This document shows positions 28,701-35,767 of a stretch of DNA of 64,000 bases, one piece after another. This DNA is from Arthrobacter glacialis (GTDB lineage: Bacteria > Actinomycetota > Actinomycetes > Actinomycetales > Micrococcaceae): NCBI RefSeq assembly GCF_002909445.1, contig NZ_PPXC01000004.1, positions 186,001 through 250,000 on the forward strand, given 5' to 3'. Below the pieces are notes generated by a model, which saw only the letters and a list, made by a program, of their open reading frames with translations, was not told where the DNA came from and did no database searches. The position numbers and the translations under genes were made by a program. Every line of letters begins with the position of its first letter. Position 1 is the first letter of the stretch.

Positions 28701-29739
28701 CGGGCGCTGCAGCGTCTTCCAGTCGTTGGCCGGCATTGACGGCACCATGGACCAGGCCGGCAAGACCCCGTCTGTCACGTTCATTGTCCTTGGCGACGGC
28801 GTTCAGCTCTACACCAGCGGCGAGTTTTCCGGTGGCGAGCCCAAGTCCATCAACGTCCCCATCAAGGGAGTCAAGAAGCTGACGCTGAAAGTCACCGAGG
28901 GCACTGTCAACTACTTTGACAGGGCCAACTGGGCCAACGCCCGCGTCACCTGCGCCGATCCCGAGACTGCCCCGGTAACTACCGCCACTCTCCCGGCAGC
29001 GTCCGCCTCCGGGTGGCACACTGTTGCCCCCTCCCTGACCTTGACCACGGAGCCCGCCAAGGTTCTGCGGAGTGAGTACAAGCTTGGAGCAGGTGCATGG
29101 ACTGTGTACACAGCACCCATCGCCCTGCCCGAAGGTGCTGCGAGCGTTTCCTACCGCTCCGTGGCTTTGGGCGGAACCGAGGAAACGGCCAAGACCTTGG
29201 GGACTGTCAAGGTGGACACCATCCGCCCCACGGTTGCCTCGAGCGTTTCCCAGCGCATGGTCACCTTGACCGGAGCCGATGCAGGCTCCGGTGTGGCGTC
29301 CATTGAGTCCAGTGCCGACGGCGGGGCCACCTGGCGCAGTTACAGTGCACCCATTGCAGCCGGCGACGTCGCGCTGACACTGACTTACCGGTCAAGGGAC
29401 GTTGCCGGCAACACCTCTGCGCCGGTCACGCCGCTGGTCATTGATGCCGTCCCCACTCCCAGCGCAGCCCCGTCGGCCACGGCTTCAGGATTGGCATCTG
29501 CCTCAGCAACCCCGAGTTCCACGGGATCCGCGACGGCGAGCGCCAGCGCAACGTCCACGGCAGGCAGCAGCACCCCGGGCGCCACGCCGTCGAACAGCAC
29601 AAGCCCGACAGCCACAGCCGCTACAAGCGAGTTGTCCCACACCGGCGCAGGGTCAACCCCCTTGCTGATCATGGGCATGGTGGTTCTGCTGCTGGGAACC
29701 GTGCTGACCCTGGCGCGCCGCAGAGCACAGCACGGCTAA
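25729..29739 (+). CDS. Secreted, sortase-anchored GH89 alpha-N-acetylglucosaminidase
   Basis: 1336 residues from the ATG at 25729, which has AAAGGA nine bases upstream; the earlier ATG at 25669 lacks one. A signal peptide ends near SPAGA|VP. The NAGLU N-terminal, TIM-barrel and C-terminal domains (about 35-750) contain WVLLGWQNNPP, Glu328 in MDLLHEGG and Glu447 in MPEGGDNNPAAF, which match the acid/base and nucleophile glutamates of GH89. Two NPCBM carbohydrate-binding modules follow (LSELPFVSNE and LSHLPILAAD segments), then Ig-like or OmpL47-like repeats, a Ser/Thr/Ala/Pro linker, and the sorting signal LSHTG (1302-1306) with hydrophobic span and RRRAQHG tail. GH89 removes terminal alpha-linked GlcNAc, as found on gastric mucin and heparan sulfate. 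Confidence 0.9.
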   Translation: MKTSRFSWRNLVGFGAATAVVAVSASLLGPISPAGAVPTAPLAAQIGAGAEPAATVLDKLVGADAGKFDLKIIAKNAGQDTYKVTAAGGRVTIEGSTPATILAGFNAYVGQVLHQSTSWNSNSLKLPATLPGTALIQNTANVQHRFVNNDVEDGYTGAYRSLQQWKDMIDTFALHGLNEVFMPVGAEAVYLDVLKQFGYSEAEVLAWIPQSAHQPWWLLQNMSADPHPITLNTVNQRAALGKDIANYIRSLGMVPVLPGYFGTVPAGFKAKNPTASVVPQGNWVGGYQRPDWLDPNNVVFPQIAKAFYDASTARLGASSMYKMDLLHEGGIAGTVNVSTATVAVEKALQTAHMDAIWVLLGWQNNPPQAVAAAANPATTFIVDGISDRYNNQNRDATWKGIPYAFGTIWNFGGHTTMGSQLSVQNTRYFEWLNKPGSAMKGLAIMPEGGDNNPAAFDFFAGLAWRSAPTDLTAWFSDFAQRRYGVADANAAAAWDVLRQTAYDLPANDGWSEAADGLFGAAPSLTVNKAAAWSPGSQRYNMDTFATALPKLLAASPAVKATDTYKYDLMDVSRQVLSNLSRTMLPKIKKAYDAGEVAEFEELTTLWLESMDLMDKIAGTNSQQLLGSWIKQARDFTTIAADKAGMEADQRSLVSLWSPGMSNLNDYANREWNGLVGGYYKARWSAYFTSLEQKMTGSGPGTAPNFAALGAAFINGTGPYEPAGGYPTTATGDMVALATDAVVRYNEVINFIPALPVLPAPPGNGKTQLSELPFVSNESDASLGPIGRNTAIGDNTTKVRNKITLAGIVYEKGLGVNSPSTIVFNLGGKCTNFSATAGIDSTMDASGKTPNVIFNVLGDGTSIYTSGAFTGTTGAAPQAPVKISVDVTGVQLLTLNVDPNGVNWFDRANWADAQVTCGGDQPAPAAPGNGTTQLSHLPILAADFDPAFGLVARDTEIGDAATRVRRPLMLNNVTYATGLGVQAPTTLEFNVGGRCSVFQSLAGIDGTMDQAGKTPSVTFIVLGDGVQLYTSGEFSGGEPKSINVPIKGVKKLTLKVTEGTVNYFDRANWANARVTCADPETAPVTTATLPAASASGWHTVAPSLTLTTEPAKVLRSEYKLGAGAWTVYTAPIALPEGAASVSYRSVALGGTEETAKTLGTVKVDTIRPTVASSVSQRMVTLTGADAGSGVASIESSADGGATWRSYSAPIAAGDVALTLTYRSRDVAGNTSAPVTPLVIDAVPTPSAAPSATASGLASASATPSSTGSATASASATSTAGSSTPGATPSNSTSPTATAATSELSHTGAGSTPLLIMGMVVLLLGTVLTLARRRAQHG

Positions 29740-29762
29740 CAGGCCAATAGCAACAACAACAG

Positions 29763-29853
29763 ACGCTCCTTCAGAAGAGGGGCACTTTTCGCGAACGCTC
29801 CTGCAGTCTGTGAGCGAGCGTTCGCGAAAAGTGCCCCGTATCTGAAGGAGCGT
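29763..29853. terminator. 91-bp palindrome between convergent GH89 and transsulfuration genes
   Basis: Arms of 38 bp (29763-29800 and 29816-29853) with three clustered mismatches; the core CACTTTTCGCGAACGCTC is perfect. It lies between the GH89 stop and the metB-like stop, so it may act as a bidirectional terminator although it lacks a T run. Confidence 0.8.
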
Positions 29854-29879
29854 TGTGTGTGTGGAGCGTTGTGCGCGGG

Positions 29880-31043
29880 TCAGCCCAGGGTGTTCAGCGC
29901 CTGCTCCAGGTCTGCAATGAGGTCGGCAACGTCCTCAATGCCCACCGACAACCGGATCAAATTGACCGGTACGGCCAGCTCGGTCCCCTTGACGGAGGCG
30001 TGCGTCATCTCCGAGGGGTAGTTCATGAGCGATTCAATCCCGCCCAAAGACTCGGCCAGGGTGAACAGGTGCGTTGACTCGGCAACCTTGCGTGCCGCCG
30101 CCTCGCCGCCCTTGAACTGAACGGAGATCATGCCGCCAAAGCCGCGCATCTGCTTCGCCGCCAACGAATGGCCCGGATGATCCGGCAGGCCGGGGTACAG
30201 CACACGCTCCACCTCGGGCCGGGTAAGCAGCCATTCGGCAATGGCCTGGGCGTTGGTGCAGTGCCTGTCCATGCGCACCCCCAGCGTCTTAAGCCCGCGC
30301 GTGGTCAGCCACGCCTCCATGGGGGCTGACACGGCGCCCACGGCGAACTGCACAAAGCCGATTTTCTCGGCTGCCTCCGGGTCGGAGAGCACAATGGCCC
30401 CACCGGAGGCATCGGAGTGCCCGCCAATGTACTTGGTGGTGGAATGCACCACCACATCCGCGCCCAGGGCCAGCGGGTTTTGCAGGTACGGGGAGGCGAA
30501 GGTGTTGTCGACCACCAGCAGCGCCCCGGCGGCATGTGCCACCTCGGCGAGCGCGGCAATGTCAGTAATCTTCATCATGGGGTTCGACGGCGTCTCCACC
30601 CACACCATCTTCGTCTTGCCTTCCGGACCACCGGCGGCTACAGCGGCAGCCAGCACGCCGGCGTCGGACATGTCCACGGCAGCGTTGCTGATGCCCCACA
30701 CCGACAGGACCCGGTTGATGAGCCGGTACGTGCCACCATAAACATCGTTGCCCATGATGATGTGATCGCCCGGAAGCAACAGGGCACGGATCAAGGCGTC
30801 CTCCGCGGCAAGACCCGAGGCGAAGCTGAACGCGAACTCGCCACCCTCCAGCGCCGCAAGCTGGGTCTGGAGCGAATCACGGGTGGGGTTGGTGCCGCGG
30901 CCGTACTCGTAGCCGTTGCGCAGCTGGCCAATGCCGTCCTGGGCGAACGTGGTGGTCTGGTACAGCGGCACAATGACGGAACCCGTGGTGGGATCCGGGG
31001 TCTGGCCGGCATGAACCGCGCGGGTGTTGAATCCTTCAGTCAT
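29880..31043 (-). CDS. metB: Cystathionine gamma-synthase/lyase (PLP-dependent)
   Basis: 387 residues of the Cys/Met metabolism PLP family. NGYEYGRGTNPTRDSL and FASGLAAEDALI bind cofactor and substrate; Lys204 in HSTTKYIGGHSD forms the PLP aldimine; LAESLGGIESLMNYPSEMTHA is the C-terminal signature. It lies 24 bp downstream of cystathionine beta-synthase, so within this operon it most likely works as a cystathionine gamma-lyase releasing cysteine; gamma-synthase activity with O-succinylhomoserine cannot be excluded by sequence. Confidence 0.92.
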   Translation of the reverse strand: MTEGFNTRAVHAGQTPDPTTGSVIVPLYQTTTFAQDGIGQLRNGYEYGRGTNPTRDSLQTQLAALEGGEFAFSFASGLAAEDALIRALLLPGDHIIMGNDVYGGTYRLINRVLSVWGISNAAVDMSDAGVLAAAVAAGGPEGKTKMVWVETPSNPMMKITDIAALAEVAHAAGALLVVDNTFASPYLQNPLALGADVVVHSTTKYIGGHSDASGGAIVLSDPEAAEKIGFVQFAVGAVSAPMEAWLTTRGLKTLGVRMDRHCTNAQAIAEWLLTRPEVERVLYPGLPDHPGHSLAAKQMRGFGGMISVQFKGGEAAARKVAESTHLFTLAESLGGIESLMNYPSEMTHASVKGTELAVPVNLIRLSVGIEDVADLIADLEQALNTLG

Positions 31044-31067
31044 GGTGTCTCCTAGCGTGGTGGAAAG

Positions 31068-32453
31068 TCAGTCGTTGAGATAGTTCAGCAGGTCGTGGCG
31101 CGTCAACACGCCCACGGGCGCACCAACAAACGTCACCATGAGGGCGTCCACGTCCTGCAGTTTGGCACGCGCCGCGGCGATGGGTTCCAAGGAGCCGATG
31201 ATGGGCAGCGGCGGCTGCATGTGTTCGGTGATCTTGTCCGTCAGCTTAGCTTCGTGGCGGAAAAGCTTGCCGGTGAGGGTGCGCTCATCCACCGAACCAA
31301 TCACCTCGCCCATGACCACCGGCGGTTCGGCGGACAGCACGGGAATCTGCGAGACGCCGTATTCTGCCATCAGGTTGATGACGTCGCGGACGGTCTCGTT
31401 CGGGTGGATGTGGACCAGGTCCGGCAGCTGCCCCGTCTTGGCCTTGAGTAGTTCCCCAATGGCCGGCTCATCCGTGGCCTTCAAGAAGCCGTACGACTGC
31501 ATCCACTTGTCATCAAAGATCTTCGCCAGATACCCGCGGCCGCTGTCCGGAAGCAGGACAACGACGACGGCCTCCTCACCCAGGTCTTTGGCCGCCGCCA
31601 GCGCGGCCACCACGGCCATGCCGGAGGATCCTCCCACCAGCAGGCCCTCCTCCCGGGCCAGGCGCCGGGTCATGGCGAAGCTGTCGTTGTCGCTCACGGC
31701 CATGACCTGGTGCGGCACCTTGGGGTCATAGGAGGGAGGCCAAATGTCCTCGCCCACGCCTTCAACAAGGTACGGTCGCCCGGTGCCACCCGAGTACACC
31801 GACCCTTCGGGGTCGGCACCAATGACCTGTACTTCGCCACCCTCGTGGGCGGGCCGGTCCTTGGAGACCTCCCGCAAGTAGCGGCCCGTGCCGGAGATGG
31901 TGCCGCCGGTGCCCACGCCGGCCACGAAGTGTGTGACCTTGCCTTCTGTGTCACGCCAGATTTCCGGGCCCGTTGTTTCGTAGTGGCTCAGCGGCCCGTT
32001 TTGGTTGGAAAACTGGTCGGGCTTGTAGGCGCCGGGGATTTCGGTCACCAACCGGTCGGAGACACCGTAGTACGACTGCGGGCTGTCGGGTGCAACCGCT
32101 GTGGGCGTCACCACAACGTCCGCACCGTAGGCCCGCAGCACGGCACGTTTGTCCTCGCCCACCTTGTCGGGGACCACAAACACACAGTTGTAGCCGCGCT
32201 GCTGGGCCACCATGGCCATGGCCACGCCGGTGTTGCCGCTGGTGGGTTCCACCACGGTGCCGCCGGGCTGGATGAGGCCTGCTTTGGCAGCCTCGTCCAG
32301 CATCTTCACGGCGATGCGGTCCTTGGCGGATCCGCCGGGGTTCATGTACTCAAGTTTCACCAATATGGTTGCTTTGATGCCCTCGGTGACCTTGTTCAGT
32401 TTCACCAGCGGTGTGTTGCCGATCAGGTCCAGGACTGAATTCGCGTACTTCAT
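31068..32453 (-). CDS. cbs: Cystathionine beta-synthase
   Basis: 461 residues from the ATG at 32453 (MKYANSVLDLIGNTPLVKL). The fold-type II PLP domain has Lys44 in NPGGSAKDRIAVK, EPTSGNTGVAMA and GVGTGGTISGTGRY. A C-terminal pair of CBS domains (from about 340) includes VRDVINLMAEYGVSQIPVL and DALMVTFVGAPVGVLTRHDLL. The enzyme condenses homocysteine with serine. With the downstream PLP lyase it forms a reverse transsulfuration route from methionine sulfur to cysteine. Confidence 0.93.
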   Translation of the reverse strand: MKYANSVLDLIGNTPLVKLNKVTEGIKATILVKLEYMNPGGSAKDRIAVKMLDEAAKAGLIQPGGTVVEPTSGNTGVAMAMVAQQRGYNCVFVVPDKVGEDKRAVLRAYGADVVVTPTAVAPDSPQSYYGVSDRLVTEIPGAYKPDQFSNQNGPLSHYETTGPEIWRDTEGKVTHFVAGVGTGGTISGTGRYLREVSKDRPAHEGGEVQVIGADPEGSVYSGGTGRPYLVEGVGEDIWPPSYDPKVPHQVMAVSDNDSFAMTRRLAREEGLLVGGSSGMAVVAALAAAKDLGEEAVVVVLLPDSGRGYLAKIFDDKWMQSYGFLKATDEPAIGELLKAKTGQLPDLVHIHPNETVRDVINLMAEYGVSQIPVLSAEPPVVMGEVIGSVDERTLTGKLFRHEAKLTDKITEHMQPPLPIIGSLEPIAAARAKLQDVDALMVTFVGAPVGVLTRHDLLNYLND

Positions 32454-32564
32454 GAGTCCAAACGTATCGGTAAGCGGCCGCCGTGACCACCGGGCATTAC
32501 GCCGTGCTGGCGGCCCACAACACTGCCCCCTGCGTGCAGGGGCGTACGGGTATAGGATTCGGCC

Positions 32565-33002
32565 ATGGAATACACTCAGGACATCATTGTCAACGTCCCC
32601 CGGCAGCGCTTCATTGAGCTGTTCGACAATGTCGAGAACATGCAGCAGTGGATGGATGGCCTTCTCTCCTTCGAGCCCCTGACAGGGGTGCCCGGCCAAG
32701 CCGGTGCCACCTCCAAGCTCACGTTCAAGCGCGGACGCGGCACCATGGAAATGGTGGAGACCATTGTGCGCAGGGAACTGCCGGACCATTTTGACGCCAA
32801 CTACGACGCCAAGGGTGTGCACAATATCTGTGAGAATCAGTTCATTGAACTGGACGGCACAGCCACCAAGTGGGTGGCACACAACATCTTTGAGATGAAG
32901 GGTTTCATGAAGGTGGTTGGGGTGCTCTTTGGCTCCAGTTTCCCGAAGGAAAGCTACAAGTCCATGGAGGCGTTCAAGGCCTTTGCCGAGGCCAACGCCT
33001 AG
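32565..33002 (+). CDS. SRPBCC (START-like) domain protein
   Basis: 145 residues. MEYTQDIIVNVPRQRFIELFDNVENMQQWMDGL is the helix-grip N-terminus of the polyketide cyclase/START-like superfamily, followed by alternating strands and a long C-terminal helix (SYKSMEAFKAFAEAN). Such proteins bind hydrophobic ligands in the cytosol; none can be predicted here. It diverges from cbs and is followed 9 bp later by a P-loop kinase gene. Confidence 0.85.
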   Translation: MEYTQDIIVNVPRQRFIELFDNVENMQQWMDGLLSFEPLTGVPGQAGATSKLTFKRGRGTMEMVETIVRRELPDHFDANYDAKGVHNICENQFIELDGTATKWVAHNIFEMKGFMKVVGVLFGSSFPKESYKSMEAFKAFAEANA

Positions 33003-33011
33003 AATCACGGG

Positions 33012-33581
33012 ATGCTCTCCGCCACCGATCCCCTTCCCGCCCGGCCGCAACGAATCCTGGTGGCCGGGGTCTCCGGCTCCGGCAAGACGTCACTGGCCGG
33101 GCGGTTGGGACAGCTGCTGGAGGTTCCCCACACCGAGATCGATGCTCTGTTCCACGGACCAAACTGGACGGAGCGCACGGATTTCATGGCCGACGTCGAC
33201 CATCTCAGCAGCGCACCGGGCTGGGTCACGGAGTGGCAATACCGACAGGCGCGCCCCCTGCTGGCTGAACGTGCCGACACGCTGTTGTGGCTCGATTTCC
33301 CCATGCCGGTTTCCATGTGGCGGCTCATCCGGCGCACGGCCAGGCGGCGGCTGCGTCGCGAGGAACTGTGGAATGGCAACTTTGAGGGGCCCCTGTGGAC
33401 ACTTTTCACCGACCGCGACCACATCATCCGGTGGGGCTGGCAAACCCGAAACAAGCTCAAGGCTGCCATCCCGGTTTTGGCGCAATCTCAGCCACATCTG
33501 CAGGTTGTCCGTTTGCGCTCACCCCGCGAGGTGGAGCACTGGGTGAAGAACCTTCGCCACGCCCTCGCAGCTGGCTGGTAG
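33012..33581 (+). CDS. P-loop NTPase, adenylate kinase/FlaR-like
   Basis: 189 residues. Walker A VAGVSGSGKTSLAGRLG is at residues 17-33. HTEIDALFHGPNW and LLWLDFPMPVSMWRLIRRT match the topology-modulation (FlaR-like) kinase family, whose substrate is not well defined. An RRTARRRLRREELWNGN lid-like basic segment follows. It sits in a run of closely spaced plus-strand genes and lies 9 bp before the AraC-type gene. Confidence 0.85.
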   Translation: MLSATDPLPARPQRILVAGVSGSGKTSLAGRLGQLLEVPHTEIDALFHGPNWTERTDFMADVDHLSSAPGWVTEWQYRQARPLLAERADTLLWLDFPMPVSMWRLIRRTARRRLRREELWNGNFEGPLWTLFTDRDHIIRWGWQTRNKLKAAIPVLAQSQPHLQVVRLRSPREVEHWVKNLRHALAAGW

Positions 33582-33590
33582 CCTCAAGCC

Positions 33591-33998
33591 ATGACTCCCG
33601 ATGAGCTGGCCGATCTGGCCCACCTGCGCCGGGCACGGGACATGATCGATCGGGACTATGCCCTGCCCCTGGATGTGCCCACCATCGCTGCGAAGGCGTT
33701 GATGTCCCCAGCCCACTTCTCCCGAAAATTCAAGGAAGCCTACGGCGAAACGCCCTACAGCTACCTGATGACCCGCCGCATTGAACGGGCCGCGGCATTG
33801 CTGCGCAGCGGGATGTCGGTGACGGATGCGTGCATGAGTGTGGGAGCCACGTCGCTGGGATCCTTCAGTTCACGGTTTACCGAGATCATGGGCGAGACAC
33901 CCAGCAGCTACGGAGCCAGGAAGCACACCGCCATTGAGGCCATGCCACCATGCTTTGCCAAAGGCACCACCCGCCCAGCCAGGGTAAGTCGCACCTAG
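33591..33998 (+). CDS. AraC-type helix-turn-helix regulator
   Basis: 135 residues, essentially a stand-alone AraC/XylS DNA-binding domain: the first helix-turn-helix is VPTIAAKALMSPAHFSRKFKEAYGETPYSYLMTRRI, the second VTDACMSVGATSLGSFSSRFTEIMGETPSSY. No ligand-binding domain is present. The VOC protein gene lies 69 bp downstream in the same direction, a pairing seen often in actinobacteria, so that gene is a plausible target. Confidence 0.9.
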   Translation: MTPDELADLAHLRRARDMIDRDYALPLDVPTIAAKALMSPAHFSRKFKEAYGETPYSYLMTRRIERAAALLRSGMSVTDACMSVGATSLGSFSSRFTEIMGETPSSYGARKHTAIEAMPPCFAKGTTRPARVSRT

Positions 33999-34066
33999 GC
34001 CAGCGTCCGGAAAAGTCGAGCAGGAATGGAGAAGCAGACCAGGGTGCTTAGGGATAGTTTCTACTT

Positions 34067-34468
34067 ATGGCTATTTCACTTCAGTACACAAACATCACCG
34101 TCAACGACGCCGAGGAATCAATCGCCTTCTACCGCGATGCCCTTGGCCTAAGCGTCAGCAACGACGTCAAGTCCGGCGAATTCCGCTGGGTCACGCTCAG
34201 CACGGACACCCAGCCTGGTCTGGGGATCGTCATCTCCGAACCCCATGCCGGGCGCTCCAAGGCCGACGGCGACGCCCTGCAGGAGCTGCTCATCAAGGGC
34301 ATGCTCCCCATGCTCGTGTTCAGCACCGACGATTTGGACGCAACCTTTGAGCAGGCCACGGCCGCTGGTGCCGAGGTTCTCGAGGAACCCAAGGATCAGC
34401 CCTGGGGCCCACGGGACTGCGCGTTCCGCGATCCCTCGGGGAACATGGTGCGCGTCTCACAGGCCTAG
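34067..34468 (+). CDS. VOC family (glyoxalase-like) protein
   Basis: 133 residues with two beta-alpha-beta-beta-beta modules. The start LQYTNITVNDAEESIAFYRDALGL and the end WGPRDCAFRDPSGNMVRVSQ are typical. The usual metal positions are partly conserved (Glu/His pattern at YTNITV is weak), so it may be a binding protein rather than a metal enzyme. It probably forms a unit with the upstream AraC-type gene. Confidence 0.88.
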   Translation: MAISLQYTNITVNDAEESIAFYRDALGLSVSNDVKSGEFRWVTLSTDTQPGLGIVISEPHAGRSKADGDALQELLIKGMLPMLVFSTDDLDATFEQATAAGAEVLEEPKDQPWGPRDCAFRDPSGNMVRVSQA

Positions 34469-34486
34469 CCCACCTGGTCCATTTCA

Positions 34487-34556
34487 CCCGCCGCGCCCGT
34501 CCCCGCTTTTCGCGCCCGTCTCAACGGGCGCGAAAGCAGGGGACGGGCGCGGCGGG
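34487..34556. repeat. GC-rich palindrome, family 2 copy 1
   Basis: Arms of 33 bp (34487-34519 and 34524-34556) with a four-base loop; only a short slip in the centre is unpaired. Bases 34492-34516 are identical to 35671-35695. It lies between the VOC gene stop and the AbiEi-like gene. Confidence 0.92.
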
Positions 34557-34648
34557 TCGCTGTGGGGCTGTGGATAACCGCTCCGGGTTTTCCACAATTT
34601 CCGGATTGCCCCTTACCTCCGTGCCGGCCCGCTGGAACGCTTGACTCC

Positions 34649-35653
34649 ATGAAGCCACCACGCCTGATTCTCCCCTCTGACATGGAATTGCAGGGCCTGG
34701 ATTCCCGGCTCCTGGCCAAGCTCAAAAGACAGGGGCGCCTGGCATGTGTCCGCCGCGGCGTCTATATGGAAGCCGCCGAGTGGAACGCCATGGGCCCTGC
34801 GACACAATACGGCCAGCAGGCGGCGGCATTTCAAACGCGGTCGCGGCGTCCACCGGTCTTCTGCCACGCCACGGCGGCGCTCGTGTGGGGCTTGTGGCTC
34901 GTGGGCAATCCCCAGCGGATACATGTCATCACTGAGTCGAAGGCAGGGGGCCGCAGCCGTGACGACATCAGCCGGCATGTTGGCTCACTGGGCGAAGGCG
35001 TTGTCCAGTGCGGAGGCCTCCTGTTTACCGACAAGCTGACCACCACCATGCAACTCATCACCGGGTTGTCCTTTGAACTCGCCGTGGCAATCTGCGATTC
35101 CAGTCTTCACCGCCCCATGAGGCACAAAGCCGAAAACACTTTCACACCGGCAGGCATCCCAGACGGCATCCCTGAACCATCGTGGAACAACGACCAGCCC
35201 CAAGGCCCGCCCCTGAAAAAGTCAGAGCTGATGAGCGCTGCGGAGCAGCTCCCCTCGCAGGCCGCCCGGAATCGCGCCATGGCAGTGATTGAATTTGCGT
35301 CCGGGCTCTCCGGCTCCGCGGGTGAATCCCTGAGCCGGGTCAGGATGAATCAGCTGGGTTTCACCACCCCGGAGCTGCAACGCAAGTTCGTGCTCCGCGA
35401 CGGCAGCGACGCATTCGTCGATTTCTGGTTCGGGGAGCAGTGCAAGGCCGGGGAATTTGATGGCCGGGGCAAGTACCTGCGTAGTGACTGGAGCGGGGGA
35501 ACTCCCGTTGCGGACCGAATCCTGAAGGAAAAGGACCGCGAGGACCAAATTCGTGCGCAGGGTGTTGGGTTCTTCCGATGGACCTGGGCCGAAATGATGA
35601 ACCTGCGCGGCTTCGAACGGCTGCTCCGCCAGGCCGGGATACCGCAAAAATAG
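34649..35653 (+). CDS. AbiEi-like winged-helix protein with nuclease-like C-terminus
   Basis: 334 residues from the ATG at 34649 (MKPPRLILPSDM). The N-terminus resembles type IV antitoxin AbiEi winged helices (LLAKLKRQGRLACVRRGVYM). The middle contains FCHATAALVWGLW and DKLTTTMQLITGLSFELAVAICDSSL. The C-terminus has VDFWFGEQCKAGEFDGRGKY, a D-x(n)-E-x-D-G-x-x-K arrangement like the DUF559/Vsr branch of the PD-(D/E)XK nuclease fold. No partner toxin gene of the AbiEii type is beside it. The gene is bracketed by two copies of the same palindrome. Function is not established; defence or mobile-element-linked roles are speculation. Confidence 0.75.
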   Translation: MKPPRLILPSDMELQGLDSRLLAKLKRQGRLACVRRGVYMEAAEWNAMGPATQYGQQAAAFQTRSRRPPVFCHATAALVWGLWLVGNPQRIHVITESKAGGRSRDDISRHVGSLGEGVVQCGGLLFTDKLTTTMQLITGLSFELAVAICDSSLHRPMRHKAENTFTPAGIPDGIPEPSWNNDQPQGPPLKKSELMSAAEQLPSQAARNRAMAVIEFASGLSGSAGESLSRVRMNQLGFTTPELQRKFVLRDGSDAFVDFWFGEQCKAGEFDGRGKYLRSDWSGGTPVADRILKEKDREDQIRAQGVGFFRWTWAEMMNLRGFERLLRQAGIPQK

Positions 35654-35668
35654 CCCGCTCCAACGAGC

Positions 35669-35731
35669 ACCGCGCCCGTCCCCGCTTTTCGCGCCGTTGG
35701 GACGGGCGCGAAAAGCGGGGACGGGCGCGGT
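35669..35731. repeat. GC-rich palindrome, family 2 copy 2
   Basis: Perfect 27-bp arms (35669-35695 and 35705-35731) around a nine-base loop. It shares a 25-bp identical arm with the palindrome at 34487. It lies between the convergent AbiEi-like and putA genes. Confidence 0.93.
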
Positions 35732-35767
35732 GGCGTGGGCAGCCGGTGCGAGTGGGACCAGTGGGGG

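Noticed and set aside
27934-29019. 361-codon minus-strand frame opposite GH89
   Set aside because: Antisense to the duplicated NPCBM modules; its apparent internal repeat only mirrors theirs.
29425-29640. Ser/Thr/Ala/Pro-rich repeats in GH89, and the similar stretch near 7410-7500 in GH110, as CRISPR or tandem repeats
   Set aside because: They are irregular coding linkers before sorting signals with no fixed repeat unit.
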